64,000 nt of DNA from CAWGXG01 sp963826505 (lineage in GTDB: Bacteria; Chloroflexota; Anaerolineae; Aggregatilineales; Aggregatilineaceae). The stretch covers positions 930,001-994,000 of the forward strand of contig CAWGXG010000008.1 of NCBI GenBank assembly GCA_963826505.1, written 5' to 3'. Positions 1 through 8,750 of this stretch are shown here, one piece after another (positions within the stretch are counted from its first letter, which is position 1; each line of letters begins with the position of its first letter). The position numbers and the translations under genes are program-made. The notes below the pieces were generated by a model that saw only the letters and a program-made list of their open reading frames with translations, did no database searches and was not told where the DNA came from.

Positions 1-2
1 TC

Positions 3-518
3 CAGTACGATTTCAACGGCTGTTGTCTGCGTGCGCCCTGGATCATGGAAAAGGATGATTTCAAGTACCAGCTTTCGTTTGGTGAGGATGTGTTCGGCGG
101 TCCACGTTGGTGCGATCTGGTGGGTCCGGAGCGCGCTCAAGAATACGTCAAAACACATGCCGTACCCGTGATGCTCGATTCTGAGGGAAAGCCGGTTAAG
201 CGCAACTTCGTGCACGTGGAGGATTTGGTCAGCGCGATCTTGATGGCGATCAATGCGCCGCAAGCCCGGCAGCAGACTTTCAACATTTGCATGGATGAAC
301 CCGTCGATTACGGGACCGTCGGCGAATACCTGGCACAAACACGTGGGTTGCCGTTGATTCCCATCACGACACCATATCATTCCACCTGGCTGGACAACGC
401 CAAAGCCAAATTTCTGTTGGGGTGGCGTCCTGAATATGACCTGACGAAGTTGATTGACTCTGCCTGGGAGTATCAACGCGCCGAAGATGATCCGCGTGTG
501 GTATGGTACCCTGGGTAA
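3..518 (+). CDS. NAD-dependent epimerase/dehydratase, C-terminal part (truncated by window edge)
   Basis: The open frame runs in from the left edge without a start, so only the C-terminal ~171 residues are present. The segment RNFVHVEDLVSAIL is the conserved late motif of extended short-chain dehydrogenases (NAD-dependent epimerase/dehydratase family), which act on nucleotide sugars or similar cytosolic substrates. The Rossmann NAD-binding glycine motif and the Tyr-x3-Lys catalytic pair would lie outside the window, so the substrate cannot be named. The gene is followed by a hairpin terminator at 567-605. Family assignment is fairly sure; specificity is unknown. Confidence 0.75.
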   Translation, partial: QYDFNGCCLRAPWIMEKDDFKYQLSFGEDVFGGPRWCDLVGPERAQEYVKTHAVPVMLDSEGKPVKRNFVHVEDLVSAILMAINAPQARQQTFNICMDEPVDYGTVGEYLAQTRGLPLIPITTPYHSTWLDNAKAKFLLGWRPEYDLTKLIDSAWEYQRAEDDPRVVWYPG

Positions 519-566
519 CGGTAGAATTTCACCAAGTCAAAGCCGTACCGGTTTGTGCATAGGAGA

Positions 567-605
567 GACGCGCCCAACGCGGTGATACTATTGGGCGTGT
601 CTTTT
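567..605 (+). terminator. Rho-independent terminator after the epimerase gene
   Basis: An 11-bp stem, GACGCGCCCAA (567-577) against TTGGGCGTGTC (591-601) with one G-T type pair, encloses a 13-nt loop and is followed by TTTT. It lies 48 bp after the epimerase stop and separates it from the comM-like gene. The rest of the 519-777 gap shows no gene. Confidence 0.8.
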
Positions 606-777
606 GATGGGCACTAGGCGAACAGATTTGTTGTTCGCGAAATTCACACAGTATTTCGACGTGTGCGGCTGCGCGTGCTTTTCTCCTTTCGGCATCTGCG
701 CTAGGATATGTCTGTAAATTATCGAGGCCCCCGCATCGCTGGGCGGCAAATGGCGCGTTTCCATTGCAGGTGCATAG

Positions 778-2313
778 ATGCTCTCAACAGTTTATTCGTG
801 CGCTCTCGTTGGGCTGGATGGTGAGATCATTCAGGTTGAAGTCGATTTCAATCCCCACTCGATGCCTGCTTTCACTGTGGTTGGACTGCCTGATGCCGCC
901 GTGCAGGAAAGTCGCGAACGCGTACGAGCCGCTATTCGCAACAGCGGACTCCAATTTCCGAACAAACGCTATACGGTAAACCTCGCTCCCGCAGATTTGC
1001 GCAAAGAGGGGCCCGCTTACGATCTCCCCATTGCGATCGGAGTTCTAGCTTCGACCGATCAGGCCCCGTTGCACCGGCTGACAGGCGCATTGTTCATCGG
1101 GGAATTGTCGCTTGACGGGAGCGTTCGCCATGTTCAGGGCGTACTGCCGATTGCGCACCGTGCCTGGCGAGAGGGCTACGAGACCATTTTTGTGCCGGAG
1201 GAAGATGCTCCTCAGGCCGCGCTTGTACCCGACATAGACGTTATTCCAGTGAAGTCTCTCGGACAGGTCGTTGAGCACCTGTACGATCTGCAGATCATTC
1301 CGCCCTACGTTCGCAGCGATCTCGATTTGCGCGTGCCGCTGGACCTGGATGGACTGACCGATTTTGCCGATGTCAAAGGACAAGAACACGTCAAAAGGTC
1401 GCTCGAAGTGGCGGCGGCAGGGGGGCACAATGTGCTTATGATTGGCGCGCCCGGCGTCGGCAAGACGCTGTTGGCGCGTGCGTTACCGGGCATTCTGCCC
1501 ACGATGGCGTTGGAGGAAGCGCTGGAGGTCACGCGAATCTATTCTGTGGCAGACTTGCTCCCGGCAGATAAACCTCTTATTCGCGTTAGGCCGTTCCGAT
1601 CCCCGCATCACACGGTCAGCGAGGCCGGGTTGGTCGGCGGCGGGTCCTGGCCTCGGCCCGGGGAAGCGTCTCTTGCCCATAGGGGCGTTTTGTTTCTGGA
1701 TGAAATGCCGGAGTTTGGGACTCATACTCTGGAAGTGCTGCGCCAACCGATCGAAGACAAGGTGGTTACGATCAGCCGCGCCAAAGTTGCCTTGTCTTTT
1801 CCGGCAAACTTTATGTTGGTGGCCGCCATGAATCCATGTCCGTGCGGTTATTTTGGCGACCCTGTGCGGGAATGCACCTGTTCACCAGCGAATGTGCGAC
1901 GTTACCAACAGAGGCTGTCCGGGCCACTGCTTGATCGCATCGATATTCATGTAGAGGTGCCGCGCGTCGATTATGACAAGTTGACGGATGACCGGCGTGG
2001 TGAACCATCACAGATCATTCGCGAACGGGTTGAGGCCGCACGTGAGCGGCAGAGGCATCGTTTTCGCGACGAACGGCGTCTTCAGGCCAACGCAGATATG
2101 GGGGCCAGTGATATTCGGCGGTATTGCCAACCAGATGCCGCCGGGAAACAACTGCTCAATACAACCCTGCGTCAAATGCAACTCAGTGCACGAGCTTATC
2201 ACCGCATTCTCAAATTGAGCCGCACAATCGCGGATCTGGCGGACAGCGGGACGATCGAAGTGACGCATCTGGCGGAGGCTATCCAATATCGTCCTCGAAA
2301 AGTGGTGTACTGA
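778..2313 (+). CDS. comM: YifB/ComM family Mg-chelatase-like AAA+ ATPase
   Basis: 511 residues, the usual length for the YifB/ComM family. The N-terminal ChlI-type domain (about 1-180) has the typical start ALVGLDG and the FTVVGLPDAAVQESRERVRAA block. The AAA+ domain follows, with Walker A GAPGVGKT at about 223-230, Walker B GVLFLDEMPEF near 303-313, and a four-cysteine patch (CPCG...CTC) near 351-368 before the C-terminal domain. In studied bacteria ComM is a hexameric helicase that extends branch migration during natural transformation. A ComEC homologue lies 6 kb downstream, so a role in DNA uptake and recombination is plausible but inferred. The ATG start has an AGGTG site about 8 nt upstream. 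The O-antigen-ligase-like gene starts 4 bp after its stop. Confidence 0.93.
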   Translation: MLSTVYSCALVGLDGEIIQVEVDFNPHSMPAFTVVGLPDAAVQESRERVRAAIRNSGLQFPNKRYTVNLAPADLRKEGPAYDLPIAIGVLASTDQAPLHRLTGALFIGELSLDGSVRHVQGVLPIAHRAWREGYETIFVPEEDAPQAALVPDIDVIPVKSLGQVVEHLYDLQIIPPYVRSDLDLRVPLDLDGLTDFADVKGQEHVKRSLEVAAAGGHNVLMIGAPGVGKTLLARALPGILPTMALEEALEVTRIYSVADLLPADKPLIRVRPFRSPHHTVSEAGLVGGGSWPRPGEASLAHRGVLFLDEMPEFGTHTLEVLRQPIEDKVVTISRAKVALSFPANFMLVAAMNPCPCGYFGDPVRECTCSPANVRRYQQRLSGPLLDRIDIHVEVPRVDYDKLTDDRRGEPSQIIRERVEAARERQRHRFRDERRLQANADMGASDIRRYCQPDAAGKQLLNTTLRQMQLSARAYHRILKLSRTIADLADSGTIEVTHLAEAIQYRPRKVVY

Positions 2314-2317
2314 CGCC

Positions 2318-4633
2318 ATGACGTCGAATCACCGCTACGGATTTGAGCTTGCCGGGCGTTCAATCGCTGCTGTCACAATGACCTATGTCTTGCTGTTGGG
2401 CGGCACATTTAACGGCCTGCTCATTCCGGGGGCCCAGCGCTTTTCCCTGTGGCTATTCCTGTTTTTCATCGCATTGTGGCAGATTGTTGTCTGGCGAAGA
2501 TTGCCCGAAGCCGGCTCTGACCCGCTTACGTTTGCGCTGCTTCTATGGGGATTGGCCTACGCGGCTTCCGTGTTTCAGCATACATCAGCGCGTACCTTCA
2601 CCGGTGCATGGTATGCAGGATTTTACGCGGCGGTCTGGATCATATTGAGCGATCTGCGGAGGCGAGGCATGCCAGGACGTTGGCTTACAGACGGCGCCTT
2701 GCTGACCGCTGTGTCTGTCATGGTCCTGGCCTGGGTGCAGGTGGCCGCCTGGTTTCCAGATTGGCTGTCAGCGGATGTTCGCGTGGCATTCATCCCTCCC
2801 CGTCCGACAAGCGCATTGGGTAATCCCAATGTCCTAGGGTCTGTGCTGGCCATGCTGCTGCCGTTTGGGTTGGTGCAGGTGCGATATGCCCTGCGACGAC
2901 CCGATCGCCTGTTGTGGGGCGTGTGGTGCGTTTGGGCAGTGTTGACGATTTTCCTCACATACTCACGGGGGGCGTGGCTGGCGACGGGGACATCGCTGCT
3001 GTCGCTCGCGGGTGCTGCGGCCTGGCGCTATGGTTTGAAGGGGCGAATATGGACCCGGCGGGTCCATTTCTCCAAACGCAAATTCCTGATCGGCGGTATC
3101 TTGGCCGCGATTGCCGTGACCATGGTCGTGGTGATTACGGTGTGGACCGCGACTAACGTGTTCGAAACGCCCCGACGCGCGACGGGTGATCGTGTCACAT
3201 TCTATCGGATTGCGTGGCAGTCGTTCAAAGAACATCCGCTCACGGGTACGGGGCCCTTCACGTTTGGTCTCAACCTCCTTAAACAACTCTCGATTCCGCC
3301 GGACCAGCCCCATTCGCACGCGCATAACCTGATTCTCAATACGGCGGCTGAGCTGGGCTTATTAGGTTTGTTGGCGCTAAGCGCGACGGTGACACTGGTC
3401 GTGCGTCGGTTAGTGAACCTTTTGCAGCATGTCACGGAGCCACACGAATGGGCTTTGGTGGCGGCCTGCGGCGCTTCATTGGCGGGATTTGGGGTCCACA
3501 GTCTGGTAGACATGCCGATGATGTTTCCGGCGGTGATGCTGCTGATGCTGGCCATCCTCGCGGCTGGTCTGCCGCATCCTTTGCCAGCTCAGCCCTGCTC
3601 CCAGATTCCCCGCTGGGGACGTTGGATAAGTCGTGGGGTGGCGCTGGCGCTTAGTGTAGTAGTGTTTGGGTCCGGTTGGTGGTCGTCGCGTATCTATGCC
3701 AACTATGTGCGGGGCGAGGAATATCTGGTCAACAACTATGACTATCAGGCACTCGCAACGTTGAAGGATGTAGTTGACGCACGGCCTGACTTCCCGCTTT
3801 ACCAGGCGCAATACGGATATACCTGCGGATTGCTCGTATTCAGCGGCGATGTATCTTGTCAGCTCGTTGACGGGATCGCGGCGTACCAGCGCGCATTGCA
3901 GTTGGAACTACCACACGCGGTCTGGTGGGCTGACCTGGCGGCGCTGTATTGGCAGGCCGGGCAGGGACAGCAGGCGATCGAAGCTATGCACCAGGCGGTT
4001 CGCTACGCTCCCGATGAACCTGATTTTTGGCTAAATCTGGGAATATACGCTGAGGCGTTGGGGCAGACTGACATAGCAATAGATGCCTATCGACAGACGT
4101 TGTCACGCGACGCACGCTGGTCTCTGACGTCATTCTGGACTCAAACGGCTCTGAGACAAGAAACTCTGAGACAAGCGTCTGTTGAACCAACGCCGTATGC
4201 TCTGGCGGAGACGCTGTGGAATGCGGGAAATCGCCCAGGTGCTCTCGCTGTGATTGACGGAGTCATCAAGCACGATCCTTCGCAGCCGGGGCCATACATT
4301 CGGTTGGCGCGGTTATGGCTGTCGGTTGGAGATTACGATCGCACCCGCGATTACTTGACCGCAGCCGATTTGTTGGTCCACGCGGATCAAGATCGCGCCT
4401 GGATCGCGCTGACGCGGGCCGATCTTGCACTGGCGCAAGGGGATCAGTCTGGCTGGCGCTATTACCGTGAGGTGGCTCGTCGCTGGTTGTGGCCGGACTC
4501 GACCGGCAATACGTTGTATTACGGGGGGGATGTCACGCAGTACCAATTCCTACATGTTCAGGTCGCGGGAGTGCTGCTGCCTCAGTTAACGATATTTAGC
4601 CCGGACCCGGAACTGGTTGAGCTGCTGCGGTGA
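2318..4633 (+). CDS. O-antigen ligase (Wzy_C)-like polytopic membrane protein with C-terminal TPR region
   Basis: 771 residues. About ten hydrophobic segments occupy residues 15-460. Within them a Wzy_C/WaaL-type block contains FKEHPLTGTGPFTFG and, near residue 331, HSHAHNLILNTAAELGLLG, typical of O-antigen ligases and related bactoprenol-linked glycan polymerases. From about residue 470 the protein becomes soluble, with helical repeats resembling tetratricopeptides (for example the QGQQAIEAMHQAVRYAPDEP and GQTDIAIDAYRQTLSRD stretches). The membrane-plus-TPR architecture is common in Chloroflexota and Gram-positive relatives. The function is probably transfer or polymerisation of a surface glycan at the outer face of the membrane; the acceptor is unknown. 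It starts 4 bp after comM, so it is probably cotranscribed although functionally unrelated. Confidence 0.8.
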   Translation: MTSNHRYGFELAGRSIAAVTMTYVLLLGGTFNGLLIPGAQRFSLWLFLFFIALWQIVVWRRLPEAGSDPLTFALLLWGLAYAASVFQHTSARTFTGAWYAGFYAAVWIILSDLRRRGMPGRWLTDGALLTAVSVMVLAWVQVAAWFPDWLSADVRVAFIPPRPTSALGNPNVLGSVLAMLLPFGLVQVRYALRRPDRLLWGVWCVWAVLTIFLTYSRGAWLATGTSLLSLAGAAAWRYGLKGRIWTRRVHFSKRKFLIGGILAAIAVTMVVVITVWTATNVFETPRRATGDRVTFYRIAWQSFKEHPLTGTGPFTFGLNLLKQLSIPPDQPHSHAHNLILNTAAELGLLGLLALSATVTLVVRRLVNLLQHVTEPHEWALVAACGASLAGFGVHSLVDMPMMFPAVMLLMLAILAAGLPHPLPAQPCSQIPRWGRWISRGVALALSVVVFGSGWWSSRIYANYVRGEEYLVNNYDYQALATLKDVVDARPDFPLYQAQYGYTCGLLVFSGDVSCQLVDGIAAYQRALQLELPHAVWWADLAALYWQAGQGQQAIEAMHQAVRYAPDEPDFWLNLGIYAEALGQTDIAIDAYRQTLSRDARWSLTSFWTQTALRQETLRQASVEPTPYALAETLWNAGNRPGALAVIDGVIKHDPSQPGPYIRLARLWLSVGDYDRTRDYLTAADLLVHADQDRAWIALTRADLALAQGDQSGWRYYREVARRWLWPDSTGNTLYYGGDVTQYQFLHVQVAGVLLPQLTIFSPDPELVELLR

Positions 4634-4640
4634 GCCCGGC

Positions 4641-5279
4641 TTAAGGGTGCTCCAGATCGCCGGGAGCCTCAATCAAGCGACGAGCCTCTTCTAAATCCTC
4701 CGGTGTGTTGATGTTGTAGAACGAATATCCCTGTGGATCGAACTGCTCATATTCCGCTGGATCGATATAGCGTACCCGTACCCGGTTGTGAAACCCGATG
4801 ACCTTCAGGCGATCCGCGTCAAGGTCTGCTCGAATCGGTTCCAGGCAGCGGGCGCTGTATAGGGCGTGAAAACCTTGGGGATGGTCGTCAACGCGCGGGA
4901 TAATCACGTCGTAAGGACCGCCAGATTCATCTATCAGGGTTGTGATGTAGTGCAGCAAAGCGTGATTGAGAAACGGCATGTCACACGCCACAACCAATGT
5001 GTAGTCGCTGCGGCTGTGGTAGAGGGCGGAGTAAATACCTCCCAATGATCCTTTGCCAGGAATGACATCGGCGTTGGTGGGCAGTCCGAGATGAGCATAA
5101 TCGTCCGGGCGGTTGGTGACGATCAGCGTGTCCTCCTGCCCAAGATCTGAGATACGCTCAATAATGTGTTCAATAAGGGACTTGCCAAGCAGGCCGACGA
5201 ACGACTTGTCGGTTCCCATCCGCGAGCTTTTTCCGCCCGCTTCAATAGCTACTGAAAATCGCGATAAAGTTGATCCCAT
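4641..5279 (-). CDS. mobA: Molybdenum cofactor guanylyltransferase (MobA family)
   Basis: 212 residues. The nucleotidyltransferase signature GGKSSRMGTDKSF at about 15-27 matches the MobA GG-x-S-x-RMG-x-DK motif, and VVACDMPFLN near residue 100 supplies the metal-binding aspartate. MobA transfers GMP from GTP to molybdopterin to make the guanine-dinucleotide cofactor used by DMSO-reductase-family enzymes. The residues before the signature (SVAIEAGG) differ from the usual LAGG. An AAGGG site precedes the ATG. It is divergent from lipA and converges with the O-antigen-ligase-like gene, leaving only 7 bp between them. No molybdoenzyme lies in the window. A related sugar or coenzyme nucleotidyltransferase is possible but less likely. 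Confidence 0.85.
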   Translation of the reverse strand: MGSTLSRFSVAIEAGGKSSRMGTDKSFVGLLGKSLIEHIIERISDLGQEDTLIVTNRPDDYAHLGLPTNADVIPGKGSLGGIYSALYHSRSDYTLVVACDMPFLNHALLHYITTLIDESGGPYDVIIPRVDDHPQGFHALYSARCLEPIRADLDADRLKVIGFHNRVRVRYIDPAEYEQFDPQGYSFYNINTPEDLEEARRLIEAPGDLEHP

Positions 5280-5304
5280 ATTCTGCCCTTGATCGATTCC
5301 CGGC

Positions 5305-5335
5305 TTGGACGAACGCTGCCGTAAGGCGTTATAAT
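5305..5335 (+). promoter_or_regulatory. Promoter upstream of lipA
   Basis: A perfect TATAAT -10 (5330-5335) is preceded by TTGGAC (5305-5310) with a 19-bp spacer. Transcription would start near 5342, which helps decide the lipA start: an ATG at 5343 would be leaderless, whereas GTG 5379 would have a 37-nt leader with a good ribosome site. Confidence 0.6.
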
Positions 5336-5378
5336 CTGACCGATGGCACTGATGTCCGAAGTATCACGGAGTAATTGT

Positions 5379-6332
5379 GTGGATAACATAATCAAATTTG
5401 ACGAAATTGACAAGACGGCGGTTGACGCGCCAGCCGTAAGGCCCAGACGTCGTCCTGAATGGATCAAGGTTCGCGCACCCAGCGGCGAAACATACGAGAT
5501 GGTACGCGGTTTGATGCGCAGCAAGCAGCTTCATACTGTGTGTGAAGAAGCGATGTGTCCCAATATGGGCGAGTGTTGGGGCAGTGGCACGGCGACCTTT
5601 CTGATGTTGGGTGACACCTGTACACGGTCCTGCCGCTTCTGCGATATCAAAACGGGACGCCCCTCACCATTGGATTGGCAGGAACCCAATCGGGTTGCCG
5701 AGTCCGTGCGGGCAATGAACTTGCGGCATGTCGTGATCACGAGCGTAAACCGAGACGAGCGCCCGGACGGTGGCGCGCCAATCTTCGCGATGGTGATTCG
5801 GCGTATTCGCCAGCTTCAGCCGGGGTGCAGCATCGAAGTGTTGATTCCGGATTTCAAAGGCAGCCGCGATGCACTCAGGATCGTGATGGACGCGCAGCCA
5901 GAGATCTTGAATCACAACGTGGAGACGGTTCCCCGGTTATTCCGACAGGTGCAGCCTCAAGATCATTATGAATGGGCTGAAGCGACGCTGCGCAATGCCA
6001 AAGAACTCGATCCCCTAGTGCTGACCAAAAGCGGAATCATGGTTGGGTTAGGCGAGACCTTCGACGAAGTGGTCGAAGTTATGCATGATCTGGCGCAGTG
6101 GGGCGTAGATATTTTGACTGTCGGCCAATATCTTCAACCCAGCAAGAAGCATATGCCGATCGACCGGTATTATACTCCCGACGAATTCGCCGAGCTCAAG
6201 CGGATCGGGTTGGAGGAGTTGGGATTCAAATGGGTCGAGTCGGGGCCACTGGTGCGGAGCAGTTATCACGCCGAGCAACAGGTCCGCGCATTGTCACAGC
6301 TCAATCACATCCGTGTGCGCGAAGAAGCTTGA
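5379..6332 (+). CDS. lipA: Lipoyl synthase
   Basis: 317 residues from this start. LipA inserts two sulfurs into octanoyl groups on lipoyl-carrier domains using radical S-adenosylmethionine chemistry. Both iron-sulfur cluster motifs are visible: the auxiliary cluster C-x4-C-x5-C (CEEAMCPNMGEC) and the radical SAM C-x3-C-x2-C (CTRSCRFC). The C-terminal RSSYHA motif, whose serine ligates the auxiliary cluster, is intact. I chose GTG 5379 because CACGGAG lies 7 nt upstream and the TATAAT box puts the transcript start near 5342. ATG 5343 would add 12 residues on a leaderless message. No lipB or lipoate ligase is nearby. A terminator follows at 6346-6377. Confidence 0.95.
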   Translation: MDNIIKFDEIDKTAVDAPAVRPRRRPEWIKVRAPSGETYEMVRGLMRSKQLHTVCEEAMCPNMGECWGSGTATFLMLGDTCTRSCRFCDIKTGRPSPLDWQEPNRVAESVRAMNLRHVVITSVNRDERPDGGAPIFAMVIRRIRQLQPGCSIEVLIPDFKGSRDALRIVMDAQPEILNHNVETVPRLFRQVQPQDHYEWAEATLRNAKELDPLVLTKSGIMVGLGETFDEVVEVMHDLAQWGVDILTVGQYLQPSKKHMPIDRYYTPDEFAELKRIGLEELGFKWVESGPLVRSSYHAEQQVRALSQLNHIRVREEA

Positions 6333-6345
6333 GTCAAACCCTGAT

Positions 6346-6377
6346 CAAAAACGCCGGAATTGTCTCCGGCGTTTTTT
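6346..6377 (+). terminator. Rho-independent terminator between lipA and the DnaB-like gene
   Basis: The stem AAAACGCCGGA / TCCGGCGTTTT with a short ATTGTC loop is flanked by A-runs on the left and T-runs on the right. It can therefore serve both the rightward lipA transcript and the convergent leftward gene ending at 6394. Confidence 0.9.
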
Positions 6378-6393
6378 GTTGGTTGGTGGGCAA

Positions 6394-7590
6394 TTAGGTT
6401 TCGATAATCTTGTCGTCAATGAGCTGCTGCTGGACTCGCTGACCGCGTGGGTCAAAGGCAAAATAGGGCGCGTGCAACTGGAATTCCATGTCTTGCATGG
6501 CGCGTCCTGCCCGGTTTTTCTCAATAGTAAACACAACCCAGTCACGGTACTGGCGAGCCTGATACGGGTTGAAAGCCACATGTTCTTTGGACAGGATGTG
6601 ATATTTGTTGTTCATGATGACAGCAATATCGCATTCGTAGTCGAGTGCGGAACTGCCGCGCAGATGGAACAGGTGTAACCGGTTGGCTTTCAGACCTTCA
6701 CGATCGGCGGCCACGATCGCCCAGACCGGAACTCCGAGCGCCAGCGCGGTGTCTTTCAGCCCTTCGACAATGATCGTTACTTTTTCACCCTCGTCTGTGG
6801 CGCGCTCGGGGTGGATGGCGATCTTTTGCAGATAATCCACAAAGACGGTGACGTTGCCACCTGTGGCGTCACACAGACGCGCGGTCATTTCGCGAATGGC
6901 GCGCAGCGTCGTGACTGCCGGGCTGGCTTTGACCAGAATCAGGCGGTCGGCATAACGATTCATACGCGCCAGGGCCATGGCTGTTTTGGCGTTCTCACGT
7001 AGAATAGTCTGGAGCGAGCCGCCGCCATCCACGCCGCCACGCAACGTGCTCTTGGCACGTTCGGCGATAATGACGTCATACAGGTCCTTTAGACGAATGC
7101 CCGCTTTGAGATCCACTTCGGGTGGGTTAATGCTCTCAAGGCACAGCAGGCGATTCATCAGGTGCGTTTCGGTGTGTTCGTACGAAAGGTAAAAGGCGAA
7201 CTGTCCGCTGCGCATGGCGATATTGCGCGCGATCTGCAATGTGGCGATCGTTTTCCCAATGCCTTGAGCACCGCCCAACAGGACGAGTTCAGTTTTCCGC
7301 AGCCCGCCACCGATCATGCCATCCAGCGGATCAAACCCCGTGGATAACGGTACATACTCGGTCAGATCACCGCGCACAACCATATCGTTCGCCTCGCTGA
7401 GAACCTGGGCCAGGGTGCGTGGCATGTGGGCTGTGTGTGTGCGGCTGGCACGAGTGCGCGGTGCAACGCGTGGCCGTTGGGGCACTGCAGGTGGCGGATT
7501 TTCCGAAAGGGGTTGAGAACCTTGATCCGAGGCCCGCGATCCCGCCGGTGTCTGATCCGTCATATCATCATGAAAACGTCGCGTTGACAT
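6394..7590 (-). CDS. DnaB-helicase C-terminal-like RecA-fold ATPase lacking the DnaB N-terminal domain
   Basis: 398 residues. The first ~65 are polar and proline-rich with no recognisable fold. A RecA-type ATPase then follows the DnaB C-terminal pattern: FDPLDGMIGGGLRKTELVLL, Walker A GGAQGIGKT (105-113), Walker B VFVDYLQKI (about 249-257), a DnaB H3-like LRGSSALDYECDIAVIM and an H4-like VVFTIEKNRAG. True replicative DnaB is about 440-460 residues with a primase-binding N-terminal domain, which is missing here. This is therefore probably an accessory DnaB paralogue or KaiC-like ATPase, not the replicative helicase. The start ATG has GAGGGACGAG upstream and a good promoter at 7623-7651. Confidence 0.7.
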   Translation of the reverse strand: MSTRRFHDDMTDQTPAGSRASDQGSQPLSENPPPAVPQRPRVAPRTRASRTHTAHMPRTLAQVLSEANDMVVRGDLTEYVPLSTGFDPLDGMIGGGLRKTELVLLGGAQGIGKTIATLQIARNIAMRSGQFAFYLSYEHTETHLMNRLLCLESINPPEVDLKAGIRLKDLYDVIIAERAKSTLRGGVDGGGSLQTILRENAKTAMALARMNRYADRLILVKASPAVTTLRAIREMTARLCDATGGNVTVFVDYLQKIAIHPERATDEGEKVTIIVEGLKDTALALGVPVWAIVAADREGLKANRLHLFHLRGSSALDYECDIAVIMNNKYHILSKEHVAFNPYQARQYRDWVVFTIEKNRAGRAMQDMEFQLHAPYFAFDPRGQRVQQQLIDDKIIET

Positions 7591-7622
7591 ATTCTCGTCC
7601 CTCTCGTAGAGCCATAATCATC

Positions 7623-7651
7623 ATTCTACTGTTTACAATGAATCTGCGCAA
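7623..7651 (-). promoter_or_regulatory. Promoter for the DnaB-like gene
   Basis: On the minus strand, TTGCGC (7651-7646) and TAGAAT (7628-7623) are separated by exactly 17 bp. The predicted start is about 25 nt upstream of the ATG. Confidence 0.6.
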
Positions 7652-7920
7652 TACAGCTATTGCATACTTGGGTACTTCCTTGAGGGTAAAATGATGCCGG
7701 GGTGAGTTGTGCGGTGGCGTGTGGCGGGGGACGCGAGGATCGCGTCCAATTTGGCTGTATGCTCCAGGACTCATAAGCCGCCTGTGAGGCGGCAGAGCAG
7801 GCGCGTATCTATGGGGTTCGGTAGACAGTCGGGCATTCTTGGGGTTCACGTTGCCAGAGGGATGCGATATAGTTAAACTCGTGTCTGGTATTACTTTGAG
7901 TAGAGATTGGAAGTGGAAAA
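7652..7920. other. Intergenic region with two small perfect hairpins
   Basis: No gene is visible between the DnaB-like gene promoter and cmk. Two short perfect inverted repeats stand out: GGACGCG-AGGAT-CGCGTCC at 7729-7747 and GCCGCC-TGTGA-GGCGGC at 7777-7793. Neither is followed by a T-run, so they do not look like terminators. They could be part of an untranslated leader or a small RNA. Confidence 0.35.
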
Positions 7921-8610
7921 TTGTCTTTGCCAAAAACAATTGCCGTAGACGGACCTGCGGGTTCTGGTAAGAGCACCGTTTCTTATGCTATTGCGCGCCG
8001 GCTCGACTATCTCTTCATCGATACGGGCGCGTTTTATCGCGGACTTACACTTTTGGCCCTTGAAAACAATGTCGATCCCCATGACTCGCCTAGCATCGTC
8101 AATCTGGCGCACTTTACGCGCCTGGATATGAAACCTGCCCATATCGATGACGGGCGGCAATATACGTTCCTCGCTGATGACCGCGATATCACGCACGCGA
8201 TTAACTCCCCCCAGGTTGATGCCAAAGTCTCCATTGTTGCTGCCCATTCGGATGTCCGCGCTGCTGTTTTGCAGACTCAGCGCGATCTGGCTGTGCGTGG
8301 AAAGATCATCATGGCAGGGCGTGATATCGGCACTGTCGTGCTGCCTAACGCCGACCTCAAACTCTATATTGACGCGAGCCTCGACAAACGGGCGGAAAGG
8401 CGCTACCAACAACGTCTTCGGAACGGAGAACAGGCTGATCTGGCGTTGATCCGTGAAGGGCTACGTCGCCGAGATGAGATCGACAGCGGTCGAGACACAG
8501 CTCCACTGTTACAAGCGGTTGATGCTATTCTGATTGATACGACCGACCTTTCGCTGGATGAGGCAATTGAGGCGGCCTATAGAATCATCCTCGATTACGA
8601 GCACTTGTAA
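7921..8610 (+). CDS. cmk: (d)CMP kinase
   Basis: 229 residues, normal for cytidylate kinase, which phosphorylates CMP and dCMP with ATP in pyrimidine nucleotide supply. The N-terminal P-loop DGPAGSGKST and the family motif FIDTGAFYRGLT are clear, as are the central CMP-binding AGRDIGTVVLPNADLK and the later RRDEIDSGRD block. Translation starts with TTG at 7921, preceded by a GGAAG site about 9 nt upstream; no in-frame ATG precedes the P-loop. In many bacteria cmk neighbours rpsA or der, but here it is followed by ComEC after 140 bp. A separate S1-domain gene lies at 16.2 kb. Confidence 0.95.
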   Translation: MSLPKTIAVDGPAGSGKSTVSYAIARRLDYLFIDTGAFYRGLTLLALENNVDPHDSPSIVNLAHFTRLDMKPAHIDDGRQYTFLADDRDITHAINSPQVDAKVSIVAAHSDVRAAVLQTQRDLAVRGKIIMAGRDIGTVVLPNADLKLYIDASLDKRAERRYQQRLRNGEQADLALIREGLRRRDEIDSGRDTAPLLQAVDAILIDTTDLSLDEAIEAAYRIILDYEHL

Positions 8611-8750
8611 CTTTTTCTGACCTCTTCGCGGCAACAGAGCGTATTGTACCAAGAGCGCTTGACACGGTGTACAGCGCCATTGGAAAACAGGGACTAAACT
8701 ATTCCGCAGGATTATGTATCGGATACTGTTAGCGCCGAAGGATCACGGAC

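Noticed and set aside
8659..8700. TTGACA at 8659-8664 as a comEC promoter
   Set aside because: No -10-like hexamer lies 16-19 bp downstream; the nearest, TAAACT, is 30 bp away.
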